From contig CAVXEB010000004.1 of NCBI GenBank assembly GCA_963760735.1, positions 1,240,001-1,304,000 on the forward strand: DNA of 64,000 nucleotides, given 5' to 3'. The stretch comes from CF-46 sp963760735. Lineage in GTDB: Bacteria > Chloroflexota > Limnocylindria > Limnocylindrales > CSP1-4. The notes under the pieces are model-generated. The model saw nothing but the letters and a program-made list of their open reading frames with translations, made no database searches and had not been told where the DNA came from. Below, in pieces: positions 7,461 through 17,715 of the stretch. How positions within the stretch are numbered: position 1 is the first letter of the stretch; each line of letters opens with the position of its first letter. Made by a program: the position numbers and the translations under genes.

Positions 7461-9737
7461 TCAGCGACCCGCGAGGTGGTGGAGTCGGCCGAGGAGCGCG
7501 GAATCGCCGGGTCCCGACGGGGTGATCCGGACGCGGTCGAGGAGTCGTCCTGCGATCGGCGCCGTCGCGTCGCCGGGGCTCGCCTCGAGCTGGCCCAGCA
7601 GGCGATCCAGCGCATTCGGCGCGATGAAGAGGGTCCCGGGGTCCACCGCGACGCCCGGTTCGACCTTGAACACGTAGCTCGTCAGCACCCCGGAACCGCC
7701 GCCGGCGGCCCGCGTGTACGGGAAGGTCCACCGGGCCACCTCGGTCAGTCCGGTGGCGGCCTCGAGCGCGGGGATCAGCGTCTCTGCGCTCGTCGGCGTG
7801 CCGGTCGTGTAGATCCAGTACGTGGCTCCCGTCGACCGGAGCTTGTTCGCGATCACGGATGCCCGGAACGCCTGGAATTCCGCCACGTTCCGGGGAGCCG
7901 TGTCCACGGAGACCCAGTCGTCTGCCGGAGGCTTGCCCGACACCGCGATGCCCAGAGGACCCGCCGTCGTGAACCGCGCGATCTCCTGCGCGATCTGCGT
8001 GATCGTGTAGGGCCTGTCGAGGGCGAGACTCATCTCGTAGCCGAGGTACGACCCGAAGGCGATCGTCGACCCGGACGGCACGTTCGCGTCGATCCAGTCC
8101 GTGACCGTCCTGACTGCGGCGAGTTGAGCGGCGCCGGTGGCCGAGCCACGGTAGGCGCGGACGTGATCCGCGAGGATCGCCGTTGACAGCACGAGCGGGA
8201 CGATCAGCGCGATCACGCCGATCGAGACCCGACGTGTCGGGCGGAGGGGCTCGCCCGCGAGCGGCCCCGCGTGGGCCGCTGAGGCGGTCGTTCGCCGCGC
8301 GATGATCGCGGTTGCCCACCCGCACGTCGCTCCAACCGCGACGCCGATGGCCAACCCCGTCCGACGGGTCACGAGATGCGTCCCGATCGCGATCGCCAGG
8401 CCGAACCCGGCTCCGACGAGTGAGCCCCCCGCGACGCCGAGGGTGACGACCCACCGGGAGCCGCGAGCGCGTTCCCATCGCGGGCGGACGCGGCTCGCCA
8501 GCCGTACGGCGAGCCAGACCCAGCCGCACGACGCGAGCGCGACCACCACCCCGATCTGCGCGAGGTAGTTCCGTGGAGGTTCGCCGACGGCGATGACGAG
8601 GAGCACGAGGGGCATGCTGCAGACAGCCGCGACGGTCAGGTCGACCACGGGCATCGCGCCGGGACCGAGGTGCCCGCGCGCGGCCGACCAGATTGCGATC
8701 AGGCCGCCGAGCGCGTAACAGCCGGCGGCCACGGTGATCGGGGTCAGCCATACGGCCACGTAGGCCTGCCACTGGGCAAGGCTGAGGAAGCTCAGCCCGC
8801 GCGTGGCCTGGTTCCGGGCGAAGGCGACGTCCAGGACCAGGAACCAACCGAGTGCCAGCGTCCAGCCGACGATCATCCGCCAGCGAGCGCGCACGGCCGG
8901 GGCGACCCGGGCAGAGACGCGGTCGGCGATCGAGCGGGCTGTCGCCGTCGCCCCGATCCGTCGCGCAGCCAGGCAGCTGACGCCGATCACGACAACGATC
9001 GCCGCGATCGGTACGAGGGTCCACGCCGGGAGACCCAGGCGGTAGACCTGCCGGGTGTACGAGGCGAACACGACGAACCACCACGCCGTCCCCAGCGCGG
9101 CCGTGAGCAACATCGCCCCGCTCACTCGGGCGAGCGCCGCCAGGGGACGCCCAGCGATCAAACCGGCGATCAACGGCACCGGGGCGAACGGCAGAGCGAT
9201 CTCCTTGACCAGGAATGCGATTGCGAAGACCGCTCCTGCGAGGACGCCCCAGCGAAGGGAATCGCGGCGAATCGCCGCGATGCCGACCGCGACGAACAGC
9301 AGCGCCAGCGCAGCAGCGGGAACGTCCAGGCGGGCTGTCCGGGTCAGGTCGTGGAGGTACGTGAAGCCGAGGACGACCGTCGCTCCCAGGGCGCCGGCCG
9401 CGGGACGGAAGCGCCAGCCGAACCAGGCCACGAGGAGGATCAGGCCGGCACCCGCGATCCCGTCGAGAACGTGACCCCACGACAGCGGGTCGATCCCGGC
9501 CACGACGTCGGCCGCGGCCAGCGTCACCGCCCAGAGCGGCGAGTGATCAAGGAACGGACCGTAGACCGAGACGACGCCACGCCCGGCCAGGACGTTGGAG
9601 CCGATCCCCAGGTACTTCGCCTCGTCGAATGACGGCAGGAAGGCAGGAACCGCCAGCAGCAACGCAACGAATACGACGCAGGCGAGCCCGATGAGGAGGG
9701 CCGACACCAGCCGTTCGGACACCGAGGCCGGGGACAC
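7461..9737 (-). CDS. GT-C membrane glycosyltransferase (PMT/ArnT-like)
   Basis: A 758-residue polytopic protein. It carries the GT-C signature FLPSFDEAKYLGIGSNVL after the first helix and GPFLDHSPLW in the first loop, with at least ten further membrane segments. The C-terminal third (ANVPSGSTIAFGSYLGYEM onward) is soluble and extracytoplasmic, as in dolichyl-phosphate-mannose-type transferases. Like its convergent neighbour at 5897 it probably transfers a sugar from a polyprenyl carrier; the substrate is unknown. The start (9735-9737) gives MSPASVSERL and precedes the first hydrophobic helix directly. Confidence 0.75.
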   Translation of the reverse strand: MSPASVSERLVSALLIGLACVVFVALLLAVPAFLPSFDEAKYLGIGSNVLAGRGVVSVYGPFLDHSPLWAVTLAAADVVAGIDPLSWGHVLDGIAGAGLILLVAWFGWRFRPAAGALGATVVLGFTYLHDLTRTARLDVPAAALALLFVAVGIAAIRRDSLRWGVLAGAVFAIAFLVKEIALPFAPVPLIAGLIAGRPLAALARVSGAMLLTAALGTAWWFVVFASYTRQVYRLGLPAWTLVPIAAIVVVIGVSCLAARRIGATATARSIADRVSARVAPAVRARWRMIVGWTLALGWFLVLDVAFARNQATRGLSFLSLAQWQAYVAVWLTPITVAAGCYALGGLIAIWSAARGHLGPGAMPVVDLTVAAVCSMPLVLLVIAVGEPPRNYLAQIGVVVALASCGWVWLAVRLASRVRPRWERARGSRWVVTLGVAGGSLVGAGFGLAIAIGTHLVTRRTGLAIGVAVGATCGWATAIIARRTTASAAHAGPLAGEPLRPTRRVSIGVIALIVPLVLSTAILADHVRAYRGSATGAAQLAAVRTVTDWIDANVPSGSTIAFGSYLGYEMSLALDRPYTITQIAQEIARFTTAGPLGIAVSGKPPADDWVSVDTAPRNVAEFQAFRASVIANKLRSTGATYWIYTTGTPTSAETLIPALEAATGLTEVARWTFPYTRAAGGGSGVLTSYVFKVEPGVAVDPGTLFIAPNALDRLLGQLEASPGDATAPIAGRLLDRVRITPSGPGDSALLGRLHHLAGR

Positions 9738-9883
9738 GTTGCGATGCTATCCGACGCACGCGGCCGAGAACCACTGACCCGAGCATCCCGCGTTCCTCGG
9801 CGTCGAGCCGACGGGTCCGCGGCGCCGAGCCGGGTGCTGCCGGCGGCCGAGATGGAGTCCCGTCCCCGCGGACGGCGTTCCCG

Positions 9884-10801
9884 TCAGGCCGCCTGCAAGG
9901 CGGCGAGCGCGGCGATGCCGCCGGCGATGACCGCCACGCCGATCACCTGGATCCGGCGGAGGTGCTCGCCGAAGAAGGCAACCGACACGATCGCCGCGAT
10001 CGCCCCGAACTGGGACGACATGACCGCGGCGATCGCGATCCCCTCGCGCGCACCGAACGCGTACGACGCCACGCCGACCACCTCCGCGACGGCGACCAGT
10101 GCGACGAACGGCGCCGCGACGCGGGTCAGGCGGAGCCGGCCGGTCACGAGCAACGGCAGCGCGACGAAGATCAGGCCCCCGAGCCGGGCCGGCAGGATCG
10201 ACCAGACGAGCGGCATCGTCGCCCCGATCCTTCCGCTCGCGTAGAGACCGACGCCGAAGCAGACCACACCGGCGAGCGCGAACGGCACCGCCGAGCCGGA
10301 GGAAAGCGTGGCGGACGATGTCGCGGGCGCCCCCGCTTCGGACGACTCGGGGACCGCGAGGCCGCCCGGCTCGGCGGCGGCCGGATCGGTCGGCCCGCCG
10401 CTCGAGGCGAGGACCACGCCGGCCGCGACCGCCGTGAGGGCGAGCGCCGCCGCGATCCCGATCTGCTCGCCGAACAGGAACGCGATCACCGCCGCGAACG
10501 CCCCCTCGGTCGACAGGATCGGCGCGACGATCGCGACCTGGCCCCGCTTGAAGGCCGAGTAGGCGAGCAGGAGGCCGATCAGGTTGCCGGCGCCGGACAG
10601 CCCGAGGAGCAGCAGTGCGTCCGGCGTCAGGTCGACGTCCGTTCCGGTCAGGACGAGCGCCGGGATCGTGATCAGCGTCCCGATCAGCATGACCCAGCCG
10701 AGGGTCGCCCAGGCCCCGATCATCCTGGACGAGCGGGCGGATGCGAGCGACGACGTCGCCCAGCAGAGCGCGGCTCCGAGGCCGCCGAGGATCGCGAGCA
10801 T
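9884..10801 (-). CDS. EamA/DMT-superfamily transporter
   Basis: A 305-residue ten-helix protein made of two EamA repeats, beginning MLAILGGLGAALCWATSS, with repeat 2 starting around FALAGVVCFGVGLY. A charged and Ala/Pro-rich linker of about 35 residues (GGPTDPAAAEPGG onward) joins the halves. Members export or import small metabolites; the substrate cannot be inferred. It is monocistronic and divergent from rpsT. A second, unlinked EamA gene lies at 32789-33691. Confidence 0.85.
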   Translation of the reverse strand: MLAILGGLGAALCWATSSLASARSSRMIGAWATLGWVMLIGTLITIPALVLTGTDVDLTPDALLLLGLSGAGNLIGLLLAYSAFKRGQVAIVAPILSTEGAFAAVIAFLFGEQIGIAAALALTAVAAGVVLASSGGPTDPAAAEPGGLAVPESSEAGAPATSSATLSSGSAVPFALAGVVCFGVGLYASGRIGATMPLVWSILPARLGGLIFVALPLLVTGRLRLTRVAAPFVALVAVAEVVGVASYAFGAREGIAIAAVMSSQFGAIAAIVSVAFFGEHLRRIQVIGVAVIAGGIAALAALQAA

Positions 10802-10947
10802 GGCTGCGAAGTCTGCCCGATCGGCCCGTCACCGGAAGGGGGCCGTCCGGTGGTCAGAAACGGCGGTCACCTGCTACCATGCGCGTTCGTGCTCGGCACC
10901 GTTCCGCCGTGCCGTGTCCACGACACCCTTCTGAGAGGTTCGACCCC

Positions 10948-11589
10948 TTGGCCAAGACGCCCCGCACCTGGACGGGCGCACGAACGCCGTCGGGACTGAA
11001 GCGCGTCCGTCAGGCCGAGCGCCGGCGCGACATCCTTCAGCCGCGGCGCAGCGCCGCGAAGACCTATGTCGCGAACGCCCTGAGCGTCGCCACCCATGAC
11101 GCCGAACCGGAGGTCGCCGCGAAGGCGCTCGCCGACGCCCACGCCGCCCTCGATCGCGCGGCGAAGAGCGGTGCGATCCACCGCAATGCGGCGGCCCGGC
11201 GGAAGTCGCGCCTGACGATCAAGTTCTATGCCGCGACCGGCGGCGCTGCCGTGCAGACCTCGGGTCGCGTCGTGAAGACGACGTCGAAGGCCCAGGCGCA
11301 GAAGGCCGCGAAGACCCGGATCGCGCTCGGCAAGGCGAACAAGGCGAAGGGCGCCCAGACCGCCGCCGGCAAGGCCCGTGCCGCGGTCTCGAAGTCCGCT
11401 CGTGCCGAGGCTGCCGCGACGGCAGCGACGGTCGAGACGGCGGAGCCGACCGCCACGACGACGAAGACCGCCGCGAAGAAGACCGCCGCGAAGAAGGCGC
11501 CCGCGAAGGCGTCGACGACGAAGGCGGCGCCGAAGGCGACCGCGACTGCGAAGAAGGCCCCTGCCAAGAAGGCCACCGCGAAGAGCTGA
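10948..11589 (+). CDS. rpsT: 30S ribosomal protein S20 with long Ala/Lys C-terminal tail
   Basis: S20 binds 16S rRNA in the small-subunit body. The TTG start at 10948 is preceded by GAGAGG at a 9-nt spacing and gives MAKTPRTWTGARTPSGLKRVRQAERRR. The core (about residues 10-95) matches S20, including KRVRQAERRRD and a C-terminal GAIHRNAAARRKSRL. The protein is 213 residues, whereas S20 is usually 85-95. The extra about 110 residues are Ala/Lys/Thr/Pro-rich, ending in repeated AAKK, APKA and APAKK units like histone H1 or mycobacterial HupB tails. A strong terminator follows. Confidence 0.9.
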   Translation: MAKTPRTWTGARTPSGLKRVRQAERRRDILQPRRSAAKTYVANALSVATHDAEPEVAAKALADAHAALDRAAKSGAIHRNAAARRKSRLTIKFYAATGGAAVQTSGRVVKTTSKAQAQKAAKTRIALGKANKAKGAQTAAGKARAAVSKSARAEAAATAATVETAEPTATTTKTAAKKTAAKKAPAKASTTKAAPKATATAKKAPAKKATAKS

Positions 11590-11612
11590 CGACAGCTTGC
11601 CGCAGACACTCG

Positions 11613-11638
11613 AACGCCCCGGATTGCTCCGGGGCGTT
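11613..11638 (+). terminator. Rho-independent terminator of rpsT
   Basis: An 11-bp perfect stem (AACGCCCCGGA with TCCGGGGCGTT) around a TTGC loop, followed by TTG, 23 nt after the rpsT stop codon. Confidence 0.85.
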
Positions 11639-11671
11639 TGTCGTCGGTCGGCGAACCGGCTCCGGCCGCGC

Positions 11672-11815
11672 TCAGCGACCGATGTTGCAGAGGAACTGCA
11701 TCGCCGTCGGTGCGCCGGCCACCGCGACAACGTGGATGGCGTGAACGGCCAGGAACCCGCCGACCGAGCCGCCGGCCAGCAACGCGACCAGCGGCCGGCG
11801 GATCTTCGTGATCAT
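11672..11815 (-). CDS. Possible 47-residue membrane miniprotein
   Basis: A short open frame from ATG (11813-11815) encoding MITKIRRPLVALLAGG, then a hydrophobic stretch and ending MQFLCNIGR. It has one predicted membrane helix. No good ribosome-binding site is visible, and the only support is the helix and its position in the gap between eno's downstream partner and rpsT. It could be spurious. Confidence 0.3.
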   Translation of the reverse strand: MITKIRRPLVALLAGGSVGGFLAVHAIHVVAVAGAPTAMQFLCNIGR

Positions 11816-11870
11816 GACTCGTAGTGTAGGAACAGCGGGTCAGCTCCGTATGGCCGACGTCGCCGCGACG

Positions 11871-12437
11871 TCAGCCGGTGGCGGGCCTCGCGACGCTCGG
11901 CGAACCGGATTTCGGGCGGAAGACGCCGTAGAGCACACCGCCGCCGAGGCCGCCGACCAGGGTCAGGACGAGCACCGTCGCGGCCGACGACAGCTGCTGG
12001 CCCCAGTAGAAGCTCGTGAACGTGCTCGCGTCGGAGATGCCCGCGGCGGTCAGCTGGGCGGCGTTGTCCTCGCGGTACCGCTGGTAGACGCAGTCGGCGC
12101 CGCCGGAGCACGTGATCGACCCGCCCAGCTCGGTCGGTCGGTAGCCGTTGTCGCCGAAGAAGAAGAGGGCCTTCACCGCGAGCAGCAGGACCGCGAGCGT
12201 CAGACCGGTGGCCGCACCCGCGACGACGGCGTTCGCCAGGATCCGCGACCAGGGACCGCGACGACGGTCGCTCCGCTGATTCGCGTAGTAGCCGATCAGC
12301 AGGCCCGCCGGCAAGGCGAACAGCCAGTAGATCGGCTCGATGGGGATGACGAGCAGGAAGCTGATCGCGATCGTGACGGCCATGCCGATGCCGACGTACG
12401 CGGCGACGACGGCGCCGTGATCGATGACCCGGGTCAC
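11871..12437 (-). CDS. Hypothetical four-helix membrane protein, last gene of glycolytic operon
   Basis: 188 residues. The GTG start (12435-12437) overlaps the eno stop in a GTGA, so it is probably co-translated with enolase. The product starts MTRVIDHGAVVAAY and has four hydrophobic segments: two near the N-terminus (VGIGMAVTIAISFLLVI; YWLFALPAGLLIGYY), one about residue 70 and one near the C-terminus. Between the last two is an extracytoplasmic loop with two Cys (SITCSGGADCVYQRYRE) that could form a disulfide. I do not recognise the family, and no link to glycolysis is apparent beyond operon position. Confidence 0.7.
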   Translation of the reverse strand: MTRVIDHGAVVAAYVGIGMAVTIAISFLLVIPIEPIYWLFALPAGLLIGYYANQRSDRRRGPWSRILANAVVAGAATGLTLAVLLLAVKALFFFGDNGYRPTELGGSITCSGGADCVYQRYREDNAAQLTAAGISDASTFTSFYWGQQLSSAATVLVLTLVGGLGGGVLYGVFRPKSGSPSVARPATG

Positions 12438-13782
12438 GATCGGGCGCTCGACCCCACCGCGACGGCCGGCAATGCCGGCGATGCCGTTCGACCGAACGCC
12501 GCGCGACCGAGATACACGGCGCCCTCGCCGAGCTCGCCATCGATCCGGAGCAGGCGGTTGTACTTGGCGACCCGCTCGCTCCGGGACGGCGCGCCGGTCT
12601 TGATCTGCCCGGTCCCCATCGCGACCACGAGGTCGGCGATCGTCGTGTCCTCGGTCTCGCCGGAGCGATGCGACACGATCGCGGTCCAGCCCGACCGGCG
12701 CGCGAGCGCGATCGCATCGATCGTCTCGGTGAGCGTCCCGATCTGGTTGAGCTTGATCAGGACGCTGTTGGCCGCGCCGGCTTCGATCGCCCGCGCGATC
12801 CGCTCGGTGTTCGTCACGAGCAGGTCGTCGCCGACGAGCTGGATTCGATCGCCGAGGCGGGCGTTCAGCTCCGTCCATCCGGCCCAGTCGTCCTCGGCCA
12901 GGCCGTCCTCGATCGAGACGATCGGATAGCGAGCCGCCCAGTCCGCCCAGAGATCGATGAGCTCGCCCGAGTCGAGCGTCCGGTTCTCCTTCGCGAGGCG
13001 GTAGCGCGTCGGGCCACCGTCGCCGCTCCCCTCCTCGACCAGCTCGGTCGTCGCGGGATCGAGCGCGATCGCGATCTGCTCGCCCGGCGCGTAGCCGGCC
13101 TTCTCGATGGCCCGGAGGATCACCTCGACCGCGGCCTCGTTCGACCCGAGTGACGGCGCGAAGCCGCCCTCGTCGCCCTGACCGGTCGCGTGGCCCTCGT
13201 CGTGGAGGATCGTCCGGAGCGCCGCGAACACCTCGGCCCCGGCTCGCAGCGCTTCCGGGTACGTCGCGAGGCCGACGGGCATGACCATGAACTCCTGGAA
13301 GTCGGTCGAGTCCTGGGCGTGCTTCCCGCCGTTGAGAATGTTGAACATCGGCACAGGGAGAACCCGCGCCCCGACCCCGCCGAGATAGCGGTAGAGCGGC
13401 TCGTCGTGGGCGGCGGCGGCGGCGTGAGCGCAGGCGAGGGACACGCCGAGGATCGCGTTCGCGCCGAGGTTCGCCTTGTTCGGCGTCCCGTCGAGGTCGC
13501 GCAGCAGCGTGTCGACGCCCGCCTGGTCGTCCGCATCGAGCCCGATCAGCTCGGGCCCGATCCGATCGGTGACGTTGCGGACGGCCGTCAGGACGCCCTT
13601 GCCACCGAATCGGGTCTTGTCCCCGTCGCGCAGCTCGACCGCCTCGTGGGCCCCGGTCGACGCGCCGGAGGGCACCGCCGCCCGCCCGACCGAGCCGTCC
13701 ACGAGGACGACGTCGACCTCGACGGTCGGGTTGCCGCGTGAATCGAGGATCTCCCTGGCGTCGACGTCGTCGATGATCGTGT

Positions 13783-13786
<4 letters not shown>
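12434..13786 (-). CDS. eno: Enolase
   Basis: Converts 2-phosphoglycerate to phosphoenolpyruvate. The 450 residues begin with GTG at 13784-13786 and show EILDSRGNPTVEVDV, PSGASTGAHEAVELRD, the catalytic Glu loop GDEGGFAPS, metal-ligand region SIEDGLAEDDW, LIKLNQIGT (catalytic Lys) and SHRSGETEDT. A 10-residue insertion (VEEGSGDGGPTRYRL region) and a short Ala/Ser tail are minor variations. It is translationally coupled to pgk by a GTGA overlap and to the following membrane-protein gene by another. Confidence 0.98.
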
Positions 13787-15039
<1,253 letters not shown>

Positions 15040-15055
15040 CGGGGCGTCGTGCCGG

Positions 15056-16075
15056 TCAGGCGGCAACGGGGAGGCGGGCCGCGACGAACGCGATCAGGTC
15101 CGCGACGCGGCAGCTGTAGCCCCACTCGTTGTCGTACCAGCTGATCACCTTCACCATCGTCCCGTCGAGGACCATCGTCGAGTCGGCGTCGATGATCGAG
15201 GAGCGGGAGTCGCCCTTGAAGTCCGACGACACGAGGGGCTCGTCGCTGACGCCCAGGATGCCCTTCATCGGTCCCTGGGCCGCGGCCCGGAACGCGTCGT
15301 TGATCTCCTCGACGCTCGTCGGGCGGGAGACGTCCGCGGTGAAGTCCACGACGCTGACGGTCGGCGTCGGGACCCGGAGGCTGAAGCCGTCGAACTTGCC
15401 CTTGAGATCGGGGATCACGAGGGCGAGCGCCTTGGCCGCACCGGTCGTGGTCGGGATGATGTTCTGGCCGGCGGCCCGTGCGCGGCGCGGGTCCTTGTGG
15501 GCGACATCGAGGATCCGCTGGTCGTTCGTGTAGCTGTGGATGGTGTTCATCAGGCCGCGCTCGATCGTCAGCAGATCGTGGACGACCTTGGCCGCCGGCG
15601 CGAGACAGTTCGTCGTGCAGCTCGCGTTGCTGATCACGTGGTGGGCCGCAGGATCGTATCGACCCTCGTTCACGCCGAGGACGATCGTGATGTCCTCGCC
15701 CTTGGCCGGGGCGCTGATGATGACCTTCTTCGCGCCGGCGGCAATGTGGGCCTTCGCCTTGTCGGCGTCCGTGAAGAGGCCCGTCGACTCGAGGACGATG
15801 TCGACTCCGAGATCGCCCCACGGCAGTGCCGCCGGGTCCTTCTCCTTGAGGACCTTGATCTCGCGACCGTCGATGATCAGCGCGTCCCCGGTGTGGTCGA
15901 CGGTGCCGGGATAGGCGCCGTAGGTCGAGTCGTGCTTGAACAGCAGGGCATTGAGCGACGTGTCGACCAGGTCGTTGACGGCGACGACCTCGACGTCCGG
16001 CGCGCGCTCGATGAGCGCCTTCAGAGACTGCCGCCCGATCCGCCCAAAGCCGTTGATCCCGACGCGAACTGCCAT
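15056..16075 (-). CDS. gap: Type I glyceraldehyde-3-phosphate dehydrogenase
   Basis: Oxidative phosphorylation of glyceraldehyde-3-phosphate with NAD(P). The 339 residues have the Rossmann start RVGINGFGRIGRQ, the catalytic SNASCTTNCLAP (nucleophile Cys near residue 152) with its partner His in HSYTNDQ, and WYDNEWGYSCR at the end. In the coenzyme region the residues after VVAVND are LVDTS, as in glycolytic NAD-type enzymes. First gene of the minus-strand operon gap-pgk-eno-membrane protein, 16 nt ahead of pgk. Confidence 0.98.
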   Translation of the reverse strand: MAVRVGINGFGRIGRQSLKALIERAPDVEVVAVNDLVDTSLNALLFKHDSTYGAYPGTVDHTGDALIIDGREIKVLKEKDPAALPWGDLGVDIVLESTGLFTDADKAKAHIAAGAKKVIISAPAKGEDITIVLGVNEGRYDPAAHHVISNASCTTNCLAPAAKVVHDLLTIERGLMNTIHSYTNDQRILDVAHKDPRRARAAGQNIIPTTTGAAKALALVIPDLKGKFDGFSLRVPTPTVSVVDFTADVSRPTSVEEINDAFRAAAQGPMKGILGVSDEPLVSSDFKGDSRSSIIDADSTMVLDGTMVKVISWYDNEWGYSCRVADLIAFVAARLPVAA

Positions 16076-16443
16076 CCTGCCGTCCTCCCGTGAGCGCAGG
16101 CGCCAATTCGGCGCCCGGCGTGCTTCTTCGTGGTTGATTCCCCGGGGTGTCGGCGCACAGACGCGCGTGTAACCCCTCGTCCGTGATGGTCACATCCTAC
16201 TTCGTTGCAATGCCAGAGCCGATCGGCACGAAGGTTCCGGGACCATTGAGGATCCGTTGCGGGACCGGGTCGGAGGGAGCCGCGGGCGGATTGCGTCGCT
16301 GAGTGGGCAGGCGACCCAGAATCGTGTCGGGCACGCTCGCCGATGCCCACGCTCCGACGGGGCCAAGCGCGCCGGCTCGTGGATTGAGTCGCGACGCGAC
16401 TCAGCCGGGGTCGGCGGCGGTCGGCTCGTGGCCGGAATCGAAA
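16076..16443 (-). other. Intergenic region upstream of gap
   Basis: About 370 nt without a convincing gene. It must hold the gap operon promoter on the minus strand, but no clear -35/-10 pair is seen. Open frames here are short and lack coding features. Confidence 0.5.
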
Positions 16444-16471
16444 CGGCCCTCGCCGTTGCCGGCGAGGGCCG
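16444..16471 (-). terminator. Hairpin terminator after the DUF5679 gene
   Basis: A 12-bp perfect stem (CGGCCCTCGCCG with CGGCGAGGGCCG) with a 4-nt loop. On the minus strand it is followed by TTT, 26 nt past the stop of the 46-residue gene. Confidence 0.7.
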
Positions 16472-16496
16472 CTCTCGGATCGATTGCGAGTCGGCG

Positions 16497-16637
16497 TCAG
16501 CCGCCGATCTTGAAGACCTTGCCGCCGCACTTCGGGCAGGTGCCCTGAATCGCGGGCTTGCCGTTCTTCATCGTGATCTTCTGGGGATTCACGACTTCGA
16601 CCTTCATCTTGTCCTTGACGCAGTAGGCCTCGGCCAT
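16497..16637 (-). CDS. DUF5679 zinc-ribbon-like miniprotein
   Basis: A 46-residue protein, MAEAYCVKDKMKVEVV, then PQKITMKNGKPAIQGTCPKCGGKVFKIGG. It fits the DUF5679 family (AYCVKC...NPxxVTxKNGRPAxxGxCPxCGTKxFRIG), whose function is unknown. The second CxxC (CPKCG) is present, but the first pair is only C6-VK-D9, so the usual second Cys is Asp and a four-Cys zinc site cannot form as in relatives. It is separated from the upstream uridine phosphorylase by 67 nt and followed by a hairpin terminator. Confidence 0.85.
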   Translation of the reverse strand: MAEAYCVKDKMKVEVVNPQKITMKNGKPAIQGTCPKCGGKVFKIGG

Positions 16638-16704
16638 GGAGCGGGCTCCTCCTCGGTTCAGCGTGGCGTCACGAGAACGATTGTCCCGTGTCCGCGTCTC
16701 ACGA

Positions 16705-17559
16705 TCAGTTCCAGAGGGACGGTCGCCAGCGATCCGTCCCGACGTCGCGTTTCTGACGGTCCATCGTCGCGAGGATCTGGAGCGCCTCGAGCCCCGTTTC
16801 CACGCAGGCGGCTTCCGCTTCGTCCTTCGCCGCTCCCTCGACGAATGCTCCGGTCGTGCGCTGTGCGTAGACCGCACAGACGACGCCGGCCCGGCATCGA
16901 GCGAGTGACGCAAGCACCAGCAGGGCCGACGCCTCCATCTCGAAGTTCATGACGCGCTGGCGTGCCATGTCCTCCGCCAGGTCAGGGTAACGGATGGGCA
17001 ACTGCGGGATGGGGCGCCCCTGCGCTCCGTAGAAACCCGGTGCCGTGGCCGTCAACCCGACGTGGGTCCGGTGCCCGAGCCGCTCAGCCGCCTCGATGAG
17101 GGCCAGGACCGCCTCGTAATCGGCGACGGCCGGGTATCCATCGTGGACGAAGTAGCTCGTGGTCGACTCGAGCCGGACTGCTCCGGTCGTGACGATCAGG
17201 TCCCCCAGGGCGATCTCCGGCTGGAGAGCGCCACAGGAGCCGACCCGGACGAAGGTCGGACGCTCCGTGATCGCCAGGATCTCCGCCACCGTGATCTCGA
17301 CATTGTCCGTGCCGATCCCGGTCGAAACGACCGAGACACGGGTGCCGCGATACGTTCCGGTGACCGAGGCGAACTCCCGGTGGCGCCGCTCGAACTCGAT
17401 GTCGTCGAGACGCGTGGCGATCCGGGAGGTCCGATCGGGGTCACCGGGGAGGAGGATGTACTCGGCCAGTTCACCCGGTCCGAGTCCGATGTGGTATTGC
17501 CGGTCTCCGATGGGGAGGGCTACGCGGGGATCCGCGTTCGGCAAGACCTCGTCCCTCAC
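16705..17559 (-). CDS. udp: Uridine phosphorylase (nucleoside phosphorylase family)
   Basis: Phosphorolysis of uridine (possibly other nucleosides) to base and ribose-1-phosphate. The 284-residue product from GTG at 17557-17559 contains the family blocks ILLPGDPDRTSRIA (phosphate loop), VSVVSTGIGTDNVEITVAE, RVGSCGALQPEIALGDLIV and VMNFEMEASALLVLASL (ribose-binding MEME-like site). An open reading extends 28 codons further upstream, but that part is Arg-rich without homology, so the shorter form is preferred; the ribosome-binding site is weak either way. It sits alone before the DUF5679 gene. Confidence 0.88.
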   Translation of the reverse strand: MRDEVLPNADPRVALPIGDRQYHIGLGPGELAEYILLPGDPDRTSRIATRLDDIEFERRHREFASVTGTYRGTRVSVVSTGIGTDNVEITVAEILAITERPTFVRVGSCGALQPEIALGDLIVTTGAVRLESTTSYFVHDGYPAVADYEAVLALIEAAERLGHRTHVGLTATAPGFYGAQGRPIPQLPIRYPDLAEDMARQRVMNFEMEASALLVLASLARCRAGVVCAVYAQRTTGAFVEGAAKDEAEAACVETGLEALQILATMDRQKRDVGTDRWRPSLWN

Positions 17560-17715
17560 TCTGGCGTGCTTCGCTGGCGCGAAACTCGGGCGAGGATAGT
17601 CCCGGGCTCTTCGGAGCGTCAAGCACGGCCACGCACGAGCCACGCTCGCGGGACCGGTTCCGCAGGGTGCCTCCGACGCCCCGTCGACGACCCGTCGACG
17701 GCTGCATGCCGCGAG

